Below, in pieces: positions 8,901 through 14,644 of a DNA stretch of 14,644 nucleotides. The stretch's first letter is position 1. Each line of letters starts with the position of its first letter. Made by a program: the position numbers and the translations under genes. The notes under the pieces are model-generated. The model did not search any database. It saw nothing but the letters and a program-made list of their open reading frames with translations, and was not told the DNA's origin. This stretch comes from Temnopleurus reevesii (Eukaryota; Echinodermata; Echinoidea; Temnopleuroida; Temnopleuridae). The DNA lies in contig BQKZ01005773.1 of assembly GCA_036244855.1 (NCBI GenBank), positions 13,306 to 27,949 of the forward strand, read 5' to 3'.

Positions 8901-9784
8901 TTTTATCTTAGCCCTTGTCAGCCAGACTATCCAAGAGTAATCTAAGTCTTGTACCGCCCTGCATCAATGTGACTGGAGTGACTGCTTACTTGAATCTCCC
9001 TGAGGTCCGCAAAGCTCTCCACATTGCCGATGTCGCGCCAGCTTGGGAAATTTGCAGGTGAGACAATTCGGCTTCAAGTTTTATTTGATATATGTTTCTC
9101 GTCATATCGATATAAGACGGAAATGGTTGTGTAGGAAGATAAACTTTGAAAAACTGATGTTGATTTTTATGAATTTTCAAATGAATGCTTCCAGATTTTT
9201 TAGGAGAATTCTTTTTGTCAAGTGGCAAAAGTGTCCTGAGCTCACTCACGCAGTATGACTCTTCAAAGCTTTTTGTTATTTAAAACATGATAATGTTGAA
9301 AGATTCTTAATCAAAAGTAGCCTGAACTCAAATTTGGTCATATCAAAAAAATAAAGAGTTCTGCAAGAGATTATGAAAGGTCTGTAACCTATAGAAATTA
9401 TATTATCATGTTTATGCATGTGTACTAACTCAGAAATGCCTGCATATTTTCTGCCACAGTGCTCTTCCATACACGACAATCTACGCCACGATGTACAATG
9501 TATACAAGACGCTTCTCGCCAAATATCGCGGCATGGTATACAACGGTGACACCGACATGGCGTGCAACTTCCTGGGGGATGAGTGGTTCGTCGAGTCGCT
9601 CAACCTCAAAAAGACGGCTGACAGGGCGCCGTGGAAAGTCGACGGACAGATCGCGGGATTCGTGAAGGAGTTTGAAGGGCTCTCGCTCGTGACGATCAAG
9701 GGGGCGGGGCATATGGTGCCCCAGGAAAAGCCAGTGCAGGCTTTACATATGATACAAGCCTTCTTACAAAATAAGCATTTGTGA
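2746..9784 (+). CDS. CTSA: Cathepsin A / lysosomal protective protein, 5'-partial, six spliced exons
   Basis: Serine carboxypeptidase of family S10. In animals this enzyme removes C-terminal residues in lysosomes and, independently of catalysis, stabilises beta-galactosidase and sialidase. The join 2746-2904, 3567-3658, 5768-5852, 7349-7519, 8912-9057, 9460-9784 keeps one frame and gives 325 residues plus TGA. All introns are GT-AG. Seen: nucleophile motif GESYGG (residue 30), GFAVGNG, the CC pair in [31 protein letters not shown] with the catalytic Asp, and GAGHMVP with the catalytic His. The DMACNF.GDEW block and the double Cys point to CTSA rather than CPVL or SCPEP1. N-glycosylation sequons occur at NAS, NFT, NLS and NVT. 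The length matches the C-terminal ~330 residues of vertebrate CTSA (about 480). The N-terminal exons are absent from the window, so the gene is cut at its 5' side. The Ser exon is duplicated (3047-3199). Confidence 0.95.
3047..3199 (+). CDS. Duplicate CTSA exon B, catalytic Ser replaced by Gly; possible alternative exon
   Basis: Second copy of the catalytic exon, 51 codons, phase 0-0, with no stop. It begins [17 protein letters not shown] and continues [14 protein letters not shown] to NASMNMK. The Ser codon is GGC (Gly) at 3128-3130. The donor AAG|GTAATG is intact. The AG at 3045-3046 sits exactly where copy A has its acceptor but lacks a good pyrimidine tract. AGs at 3007 (after GATTTC) and 3022 are also in phase 0 and the frame upstream is open, so three acceptors are possible. 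The last 34 codons differ from copy A at nine codons, seven of them silent. The first 17 codons are less conserved and two codons shorter, and FPEY is lost. It could be a mutually exclusive exon giving a catalytically dead isoform, or a decaying duplicate. Confidence 0.6.
3200..3566 (+). other. Intron after exon B, partly homologous to the intron between A and B
   Basis: The segment 3273-3288 (GTGACTGTGATGATTT) matches 2989-3004 with one change. Flanking pieces such as AAACTTGT and CTTCACCAT also recur. The duplication therefore included intron sequence, which has diverged much more than the exon. A GTAAGGAATTAA stretch at 3325-3336 resembles the start of exon B and may mark the end of the duplicated unit. 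A poly-C run lies just after the donor. Confidence 0.6.
3567..3658 (+). CDS. CTSA: CTSA exon GFAVGNG
   Basis: 92 bases encoding [18 protein letters not shown] and then [12 protein letters not shown], leaving two bases (GA) of a split codon. The acceptor is CTCTTTTTCAG (ending 3566) and the donor GA|GTAAGT at 3659. GNG and YFAYYHGL are hallmark CTSA segments following the nucleophile exon. NFT is a potential N-glycosylation site. Its phase 0 acceptor can join either catalytic-exon copy (A or B) without shifting the frame. Confidence 0.95.
3672..3839. mobile_element. PIF/Harbinger-like MITE, copy 1 (intronic)
   Basis: A 168-bp element starting GGGGGTGTTGATCAAAA and ending in its near reverse complement TTTTGAACAACACCCCC. 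The flanks are TTT (3669-3671) and TTA (3840-3842), a near-match to a 3-bp TTA target duplication. It is homologous over its length to 9926-10076, sharing the block AGTTGATCGGAACGTGCCAA and ACAATTTGCAAAGTTGC. There is no coding capacity. GGGGGTGTT ends plus a TTA target are typical of Tourist/PIF-Harbinger MITEs. Confidence 0.75.
3852..4154 (+). mobile_element. tRNA-derived SINE, copy 1
   Basis: The 5' head has an RNA polymerase III A box (TGGTGTAGTGG, 3865-3875) and B box (AGTTCAAATCC, 3909-3919) at tRNA spacing. A body follows that is homologous to the reverse complement of 11956-12240, for example AGCAAGAAATT.ATCCACA.TGTGCTG and AACCCAGGT. The 3' end is an ATC/ATT tail near 4138-4154. It is inserted almost directly after MITE copy 1. 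It is a relic, and the element boundaries are approximate. Confidence 0.85.
4326..4799. repeat. Long imperfect inverted repeat (foldback or MITE-like element)
   Basis: The left arm from GAACAGATT (4326) pairs with the right arm ending AATCTGTTC-like GATCTGTTC (4791-4799). Clear paired blocks are GTTATGAATATTTCAA (4371) against TTCAAATATTCATAAC (4737-4752), and GTCATGCACTTTTCTGT (4452) against ACAGGAAATGCATGAC (4642-4657). The arms are about 150-160 bp with insertions, around a spacer of about 150 bp. No ORF and no clear target duplication was seen. Confidence 0.65.
4800..5767 (+). other. Intronic AT-rich stretch without recognisable features
   Basis: The remainder of the 2.1-kb intron before the CC exon. 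I see only short poly-A/T runs and a small G-rich CpG-containing patch near 5450-5510. No gene or RNA was recognised on either strand. Confidence 0.5.
5768..5852 (+). CDS. CTSA: CTSA exon with the double-cysteine motif
   Basis: 85 bases. The first base completes an Asp codon (GA|T), then [19 protein letters not shown] and STIPACRTL. The acceptor is CTGTTCTCTTTAG (ending 5767) and the donor CTT|GTAAGT at 5853. The CC...C...C spacing matches the intramolecular disulfide cluster of the CTSA cap domain. It is found by splice-frame continuity, being too short to stand out as an isolated ORF. Confidence 0.92.
5941..5992 (+). repeat. Dispersed repeat copy, homologous to 10092-10143 inverted
   Basis: The block AAATTTGGTCTCGAAAGTTA..CGAGACTTGAAACAAAAAAGTCA matches the reverse complement of 10092-10143 with few differences over about 50 bp. 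The family is not recognised. Confidence 0.75.
6073..6187. repeat. Imperfect palindrome with 50-bp arms
   Basis: The left arm 6073-6122 (starting CGACCGGAAGTAG) pairs with the right arm 6138-6187 (ending CTACTTCCGGTCG), mostly matched, around a loop of about 15 bases. The outermost 13 bases pair perfectly. It is probably a small hairpin-type MITE or part of a larger repeat that includes the CpG-rich DNA on both sides (about 5925-6420). On RNA it would form a long hairpin. Confidence 0.8.
6420..7348 (+). other. Intron remainder, nothing recognised
   Basis: AT-rich intron sequence up to the acceptor at 7348. No exon, RNA gene or clear repeat boundary was seen. The short ORFs on both strands show no recognisable domain. 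Confidence 0.5.
7349..7519 (+). CDS. CTSA: CTSA cap-domain exon
   Basis: 57 codons, phase 0-0: [30 protein letters not shown]..., ending EPPKYYK. The acceptor is TTTATATTTCAG (ending 7348) and the donor AAG|GTATTG at 7520. It aligns with the vertebrate CTSA stretch that ends before the excised linker between the 32- and 20-kDa chains. The Cys in MDCYNG corresponds to a disulfide-forming Cys. The frame stays open into the intron because that intron is a long T/C-rich tract with few stops, so an unspliced ORF overstates the coding length. Confidence 0.93.
7594..8140 (+). repeat. Polypyrimidine (CTT/CTC-rich) intronic tract
   Basis: About 0.5 kb that is overwhelmingly T and C on the + strand, made of CTT, TTC and CTCC repeats, starting about 75 bp after the donor at 7520. 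Within it, 7800-7853 and 8027-8081 are near-identical (offset about 228 bp), separated near 8008-8026 by GACCGAAATGAAATTTCAG. Stops are rare because of composition, which explains the long T/C-coded ORFs here. Homopurine-homopyrimidine DNA of this length can form triplex (H-DNA). Confidence 0.9.
8669..8708 (+). repeat. SINE/LINE 3' tail fragment
   Basis: AAGCGCTATATAAATTTTGTGTATTATT followed by ATT repeats matches the 3' tail of the SINE at 11956-12240 (reverse strand), which reads GCACTATATAAATGTTGTGTATTATT. The sequence before it (about 8540-8665) does not match the SINE body, so this may be the end of a different element sharing the tail, such as the partner LINE. Confidence 0.65.
8912..9057 (+). 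CDS. CTSA: CTSA exon VPPC...VRKALHI
   Basis: 146 bases encoding [40 protein letters not shown] and VAPAWEIC, plus two bases (AG) of a split Ser codon. The acceptor is CGTTTTATCTTAG (ending 8911) and the donor AG|GTGAGA at 9058. PPC and W.(I/M)C carry conserved disulfide cysteines. NVT aligns with the glycosylated NTT of vertebrate CTSA. The first residues correspond to the region where the mammalian precursor is cut into two chains. Confidence 0.94.
9460..9784 (+). CDS. CTSA: CTSA terminal exon with catalytic Asp and His
   Basis: 325 bases ending in TGA at 9782-9784. The acceptor is TTTTCTGCCACAG (ending 9459). The first base completes the split Ser codon, then [20 protein letters not shown] follows. 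[18 protein letters not shown] (Asp codons at 9548-9550 and 9554-9556) holds the catalytic Asp. [11 protein letters not shown] holds the catalytic His, codon 9710-9712. QIAGFVKEF is a strong CTSA match. The loop before it (PWKVDGQ) is a few residues shorter than in mammals. This exon is far richer in G+C, especially at third positions, than the rest of the window. Antisense ORFs here are shadows. Confidence 0.96.
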
Positions 9785-9925
9785 GATTCGGGCAACTCTG
9801 CCTAAAGTTGAATGTCATTGGACCACAAAACTCTGTTCGACTTATGAGAATTTCGACTAAGAAGAGGCTTTGTATCATTTATTACAGAAAATCACATCGA
9901 CTTAAACAGGCATTTATTTGACTTA
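9785..9925 (+). other. Start of the CTSA 3' UTR / downstream flank
   Basis: Immediately follows the TGA. No AATAAA occurs here. On the + strand the first ATTAAA I see after the stop is at 11278-11283 and the first AATAAA at 12375-12380. So either the 3' UTR is long and includes repeats or a non-canonical signal is used. I cannot place the polyadenylation site. Confidence 0.4.
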
Positions 9926-10076
9926 GGGGGTGTTGCTCAGAAGTTGCAATTGATCGCAAGTTGCAGTTGATCGGAACGTGCCAATCAAAACCATTGTTTC
10001 ATATGCGTCTGGTTAAATGCGCGTTACAATTTGCAAAGTTGCAGTCGATTTGTAGTTGATTTTGAGCAATACCCCC
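9926..10076. mobile_element. PIF/Harbinger-like MITE, copy 2
   Basis: A 151-bp element, GGGGGTGTTGCTCAGAAG to TTTTGAGCAATACCCCC, flanked by a perfect TTA duplication (9923-9925 and 10077-10079). Same family and orientation as 3672-3839, with the middle about 17 bp shorter. The perfect 3-bp TTA target and terminal GGGGGTGTT support PIF/Harbinger ancestry. It lies 141 bp after the CTSA stop and may be transcribed in the 3' UTR. Confidence 0.82.
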
Positions 10077-10091
10077 TTAACCCTAATCAGG

Positions 10092-10143
10092 CGTCATGAC
10101 TTTTTTCTTTCAAGTATCGCGCAACTTTTGAGACCAAATTCGC
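10092..10143 (-). repeat. Dispersed repeat copy, inverted relative to 5941-5992
   Basis: The reverse complement reads AATTTGGTCTCAAAAGTTGC..GATACTTGAAAGAAAAAAGTCATG, matching the intronic copy at 5941-5992. It begins about 15 bp after MITE copy 2. The G+C-rich stretch after it (to about 10180) may belong to the same element. Confidence 0.72.
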
Positions 10144-10475
10144 CGCGCCCGCGCACACTGTTTTCGTGCCACGCCCATTTGAAAAAAATTTTGTGTACAA
10201 AGTCAATGCAAATTGTGTTTTCACTCAAATATCATAAAAACTTGAATATTTTTACTTTTAATGGCTCAAATTAATTTATTTTTGCAGCATTTTGCCTCAA
10301 ATAATGTCTGCAACAAATATCAGTAAAAAAACCAACAAAAACAAAAGGTAAAAAACAAAGAAATACATAAGAAATTTATTTCGATAATGAATTTTTTTTA
10401 AACAAATTTGTAGAGAATGCTAAAGGAATATTTTCAAAAAGAAATCAGCTCAATTGGAGATTTAAGTAGTGATTA

Positions 10476-10654
10476 AGAGCCCAGCACAACAAACACGGCA
10501 CAGCATAACGGCACGGTATTTACGCGCTATCTTGGTTGTTATTGGCCAGTGCGCTCCTCCGCGCAAAGGATGTTTAACAATTGACCAATCACAGGGGAGA
10601 TGTTGAGTAAATGTCGTGTCGTGCTACCGTGCCGTCTTTGGTGTGTGCGGGCCT
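10476..10654. mobile_element. Second MITE family with ~47-bp terminal inverted repeats
   Basis: The left end AGAGCCCAGCACAACAAACAC (10476) and the reverse complement of the right end, AGGCCCGCACACACCAAAGAC, pair imperfectly. Further pairing (ACGGCAC, ATTTAC) extends to 10523 and 10607. It is flanked by TTA on both sides (10473-10475, 10655-10657). There is no ORF. The TTA target again suggests a PIF/Harbinger-type mobiliser, but the ends differ from the other MITE. Confidence 0.68.
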
Positions 10655-10848
10655 TTAGACAAGTTTGACTCAGGCAGAGTTGACTGTACATGTAGTAATA
10701 GGTAATATAATAGGTAGTATTTTTGTGCGGAGCCATGATGTTGATGAAACATTTAGTTCAGCATGCAGTCAAAACCTGTCTCAGGGTTTGAAATAGGATT
10801 TCGTCAGGGCATCATATTCAAGGGAATTTTGATGAAGAGCACTTTCTA

Positions 10849-10964
10849 CTCCAGACAAAAAAATAGAGAACTATAGGAAATCCAAAACAGGCGCGCAAAA
10901 AACTAGGGGGGGGGGGGGNCTCTGGACAAAACAATAGAGAGCTATAGGAAATCCCAAAAAGGCA
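10849..10964. repeat. Two-copy direct repeat around a poly-G run
   Basis: The segments 10849-10892 and 10920-10964 share AATAGAGA.CTATAGGAAATCC and CAAAA.AGGC with few differences, 71 bp apart. Between them is G13 (10906-10918) followed by one N (10919), so the local length is uncertain. Confidence 0.75.
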
Positions 10965-10979
10965 CCACGGCAAGCAAAG

Positions 10980-11955
10980 AGAGCATCCAAGGCAATTACC
11001 TTGAGTTGCCTTTGGCCAATTCGAGCCCTGCTGTCTGTAGTGACAAGAAAGTCAAGAAAGTTGTTTTTGATGGACAGGTTGTATTTCTATACAGGTGGTC
11101 CCAAAAGCAGGTTTGACTGTATATACTTATAGATTGTTGTTAAATTAACGCAATAATATTAACAATGCTTTTATTTCATGCTGAAATGGTGATGTGATAA
11201 TCCTCAGGTTCATGACATAAGAGGTCAGTTTCTTCTATTTCAGTATTGTACCAGTGATGCAATATGAAGCTTTTCATATTAAAGATAGAATACTACTTTT
11301 GCCAACCAATAATCTGACATTCCAAGAATTTAGTGTTATGATAGAGGATATTATATATATATGACCATGATTTATCGCCAATCAAGGAAACTCAAAGATG
11401 GCTATAATAGATGTATTTCAAGTTATTTTAACAATACTTGACTTCTGCAGCTGGCCAATTATCTCACCGTGCGTTCAAATTCAAAACGGTGGTAATGCGC
11501 TAGGAGTATCGCGATACCGCTGGTGTCAAGTTGAATTCTGATAGAATAGATTTTTATTTGAATTAAACGTTCTGGACTACATTCGACCAAAATACTTCAT
11601 AGAGGTTATTATTTTGGCATATCCGAGGTACACAACAAGTTGTAAGCATAACCGTAATGTGTGCAAATGTAGTTTTCTACCTCTAAAGGGGAATTTCCCC
11701 CAGCCATTGATTTCTTGTCAATCAATGAAGAAAGATAAGATGAACGAACTGAAAATTCGAACAAAAAATGGAATATCCATTAAAAAGTTAGGAATATTAC
11801 AATTTTTTTTCATTTCCACAATTAATGGGCATCTTTGAGTTGGCAACTTTGACATTATACGTGATGGCATCATTGTCTCGAATGTTTTGACTCCACATTC
11901 TTCTTTTTTCAAGAAAGGTTGACAAAATGTTATTTTTTGGTTTGAATATAATGTC
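10980..11955. other. Intergenic stretch, nothing recognised
   Basis: AT-rich DNA with no supportable ORF or RNA gene. It has a short perfect palindrome GTATCGCGATAC near 11507 and an (AT)n run near 11350. Confidence 0.45.
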
Positions 11956-11992
<37 letters not shown>

Positions 11993-12240
11993 ACAACATT
12001 TATATAGTGCTCAATACGAAGTGTATTTAAGCGCTGTGTGCATTATTACCCAGCTATAGCATGGCTACCATTCGGCGCTCGCTGCATTCAATTTCTTCCT
12101 ACCGGTACCCATTCACCTCACCTGGGTTAAGTGCAGCACAATGTGGATAAATTTCTTGCTGAAGGAAATTGACGCCATGAGTGGGATTTGAACCTACAAC
12201 CCTCAGGTTGAAAGGAACCACTACACCACGTCACCTCCTT
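11956..12240 (-). mobile_element. tRNA-derived SINE, copy 2 (full length, reverse strand)
   Basis: Read on the reverse strand: A box TGGTGTAGTGG (12218-12228), B box GGTTCAAATCC (12184-12194), a body homologous to 3852-4154, then CACTATATAAATGTTGTGT and an (ATT)n tail of about 11 units (11958-11990 on +). The clean ATT tail and canonical boxes suggest it is younger than copy 1. The tRNA-like head should not be annotated as a functional tRNA. Bases 11997-12014 recur after the adapter at the window end. Confidence 0.9.
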
Positions 12241-14588
12241 ATCATTTATGCAAGCAGTTTCAAAAAGAATTATCATGTATCTTCATTTTAACTATGATAT
12301 TGATCCATTTTGTATGAAATTCGTGTACAAAGAGAATGCAGATTTCCTGTTCAATGTTGCCCATCACAGGTGTAAATAAAAATGGATTATCCGGTTTTGC
12401 CCAAATTTTCGCAGTTTGTTAATCTTATTCTTCTTTATTCACACATATCACACCAATGTCTGTGGAATTTAAGCCATGACTGTGCAGATAATCATGTTAT
12501 AAATTGATAAAGGCAATACGTGTATTTTTAAGTGGACTACAGATAATTGAAACATGATTTTTTTTTTTTTTATTAACTTTTGACAATTGTAGCATTTAAG
12601 CAGAGATGGCAACCATTTCAGAATATGCATGAGGTGTATTTTCACATGAATTCAGGCTTTTCATCACAAGTAAATGGCTGAGAGCATGTCATGTTTCTCT
12701 AACTTTCATTCAGCTGTTTTGTTTATACACATTTTAATTTCTTCTCAAGCATATTCTGGAACAATTGGCACTTCTGTGTAAACTGAGACATTCTCTTAGA
12801 TTTTTATTAAGTTTTTAAAAATATAAGATTTGATGATTTCCAAAGTGTATTATAACAAAGCAGGACAATATTTGATGATCATATTGTTTTTTATTGAATG
12901 GATTAAAAAAAAATAAATGTAGACAGCGATTTTGTGTATCTGAATATGTCAGTGGAAAAGTTTGACAATCATTAAATGTACAATTTATGAGTGACTTTGA
13001 ATAATATTTAAAAGGTTTGTGTGATTCCTTTACTTTAGGGCATGAAAATACTATTTATGTTTAAACTATTTGAAATCAAAGTAGTTAATCATTTCAGGGG
13101 AGTTTATTTTGCCAAAAGTCTTGTGTTGAGTTCTGCCACATTCCTTTGTATTCTTGCTAGGATATTTTTCTTGTGAATGTGCAAATTTGTTGCATGGAAT
13201 CCTCAAAAATTGTTTTCTTTCCTGATCTTAGCATCTGGTCATGGCACATTTTTAGTTTTTTTTGTCCAAGATAATTATGAACACGGGTAACCATGTGAAA
13301 TAGGACCCGAAAAGTCATTGTCAGTAATTTTAACGCTGGTCACTCCATTGTAATCTGTTCAACAATCTGTTCCAAAAAAATTAACAAAAAATATTTATAA
13401 ATGAAAAAGAAATTCTGGCCAACCTAGACAATTTATGAAAAATGTCATTCCTGGGCATCCAAACCCATTTTTTTTTTGGGGGGGGGGGCAACCAGTGTTT
13501 AGTAAATTCTAGTTTTGTTTACAACCTAAATCAATATCTGTATCTGTACTTTATCATGTGTGATGAATTTACAGAAAAAATTGTAATGAGAGAGAATATG
13601 GGGACTGCTTTTTATGTGGAGAATTTGAATATTTTAACGATTTGAATAAATTTGTAAAAGTCAGAATTATTGTTATCAAAGAGTAATCTTTCAGTATAGC
13701 TGTTTTAAAAAGACCTTCCGTTCATGAGCCGTGCAAAAAGAAAAGAAAATTGTCCTTACACTTTTCCAATTTACATGTATCTCTTTTATTTCTAAGGGGA
13801 GTCCCCACTTCCCCTGTTTGTGATGTGTGAATGAGACCATCTTTTGAGTTTTGACAGTATTTTTCACCATCTCTCTCCCAATTAAATATTAGTTCTCAAA
13901 ATTTCTCTCAAAGATAGAAAAAAAAATGTTACTTACCCCCTGATAAGGTGACCCCTGGTAAGATTGAACCAATTGGTGTGTAAAAAGAAATTATGCATTT
14001 TTAATCCAACTTTTTGGAAAATTGTTTGCAGTATTACATCTTTCATGTCTTTAGCAGCCGGTGGGCTGTAGATGGGGTTATTTTCATCAATCTTGATCTG
14101 GGTATTGGGCGTTTGCTTGGTCACATCTAAGCCCCCCCCCCCCCCCCCCCCCCAAACCGGAAAGTTATTATTGTGTTTGTTGGGCAATCGATCGTGGAAG
14201 ATTTTTTCTGCCCTCTCTGTTTGACAATTTACTACTAGATCTTCAAAAATGGGCTTGATTTTGTAAAAAAATTATATAAAACACGATACTAACTATTCGT
14301 TAAGATAAAGTAGGTCGTATACTTACTAGTATACTATTCTGTACGCCGTGTATGGAACACAACAATCACAAGGTTGCAAATTGTATAGCATTACAGAGGC
14401 GCATTGAATTGGCGTTTGACTTAATTGTACTGAAATAGTTTATATCGTGTTATAACCATGTAATCAGACTGAAGAAAATATATTCATTTGTAAGAGAGAA
14501 CTTAATTACATATCTTTTTATTACATATCATATTATAGTGAAATTATATTAAATGGCGTGTATTATTCATTCCAGGCGTGGCTAAATG
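12241..14588. other. Intergenic or 3' UTR DNA without recognisable genes
   Basis: 2.3 kb of AT-rich DNA. AATAAA hexamers occur on + at 12375, near 12912 and at 13645, any of which could serve a long CTSA 3' UTR, but this is speculative. T10G11 (13468-13488) and C22 (14132-14153) are long homopolymers prone to assembly error. The small ORFs show no domain. Confidence 0.5.
14132..14153 (+). repeat. Poly-C run (C22)
   Basis: A 22-base C homopolymer (G on the other strand), with potential to form an i-motif or G-quadruplex. Its exact length is unreliable in short-read assemblies. A minus-strand ORF here has a poly-Gly tract purely from this run. Confidence 0.95.
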
Positions 14589-14626
14589 CTGTCTCTTATA
14601 CACATCTAGATGTGTATAAGAGACAG
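14589..14626. other. Nextera/Tn5 mate-pair junction adapter (assembly artefact)
   Basis: The sequence is the 19-bp Tn5 mosaic-end adapter CTGTCTCTTATACACATCT followed directly by its exact reverse complement, a perfect 38-bp palindrome. This is the known circularisation junction of the Nextera mate-pair protocol. It is not organismal DNA. Confidence 0.98.
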
Positions 14627-14644
14627 CATTTATATAGTGCTCAA
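14627..14644. other. Chimeric sequence past the adapter, identical to 11997-12014
   Basis: The 18 bases after the adapter, starting CATTTATATAGTGCTC, are identical to 11997-12014. Joining base 14588 to 11997 through the adapter is what a circularised fragment of 2592 bp would give. The match also lies in a SINE tail, so another SINE copy is a possible source. Confidence 0.85.

Noticed and set aside
9425..9795. Antisense ORFs over the terminal exon
   Set aside because: Shadows of the GC-rich CTSA exon with no recognisable domains.
11797..11999. ORFs with poly-Ile or poly-Tyr tracts
   Set aside because: They are produced by the (ATT)n tail of the SINE.
13933..14187. Poly-Gly minus-strand ORF
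   Set aside because: The glycine run is only the C22 homopolymer, and the rest has no recognisable similarity.
14589..14626. Perfect hairpin as terminator or regulatory palindrome
   Set aside because: It is exactly the Tn5 mosaic-end adapter junction, a library artefact.

Overview
This is an AT-rich, repeat-laden animal nuclear genome fragment. Spliceosomal GT-AG introns, tRNA-derived SINEs with ATT tails, several MITEs and long homopolymer runs all point to a metazoan. The gene and the SINE style fit an invertebrate deuterostome, and a sea-urchin-like echinoderm is my best guess at low confidence. No bacterial-type features are present.

The only protein-coding gene I can support is the 3' two-thirds of a cathepsin A / lysosomal protective protein gene (CTSA, peptidase family S10) on the + strand. 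Its exons are 2746-2904, 3567-3658, 5768-5852, 7349-7519, 8912-9057 and 9460-9784 (stop TGA 9782-9784). They splice in frame to 325 residues. They carry the catalytic Ser (GESYGG), Asp (within NGDTDMACN) and His (GAGHMVP) and the cysteines expected of CTSA. The N-terminal third (signal peptide and oxyanion-hole WLNGGPG region) is not found and should lie upstream of the window.

The most interesting biology is the catalytic-serine exon. It sits in a tandem array with a period of about 300 bp: a degenerate relic at 2448, the normal exon at 2746 and a second open copy at 3047-3199. The second copy is in the same phase, but its catalytic Ser codon (AGC) reads Gly (GGC). In its last 34 codons, 7 of the 9 codon differences from the normal exon are silent. 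This suggests either a conserved alternative exon giving a catalytically dead, purely protective CTSA isoform, or a decaying copy partly homogenised by conversion. The weak acceptor and the eroded 5' half keep the second option open.

Layout: 1-1044 unexplained AT-rich DNA with a small diverged duplication; 1045-2409 a repeat element with GGCCGG-rich inverted ends around a 51-bp minisatellite; 2448-3330 the exon array; 3567-9784 the remaining exons. The introns hold a PIF/Harbinger-like MITE, a SINE, a foldback element, a 50-bp-arm palindrome and a 0.5-kb polypyrimidine tract. 9785-14588 holds no recognisable gene but has a second copy of the MITE, another MITE, a second SINE and homopolymer runs.

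The window ends in a technical artefact. Positions 14589-14626 are the 38-bp Nextera (Tn5) mate-pair junction adapter. The 18 bases after it repeat 11997-12014 exactly, as expected if a circularised ~2.6-kb fragment (11997-14588) was read through its junction. Sequence after 14588 should not be treated as genomic continuation.
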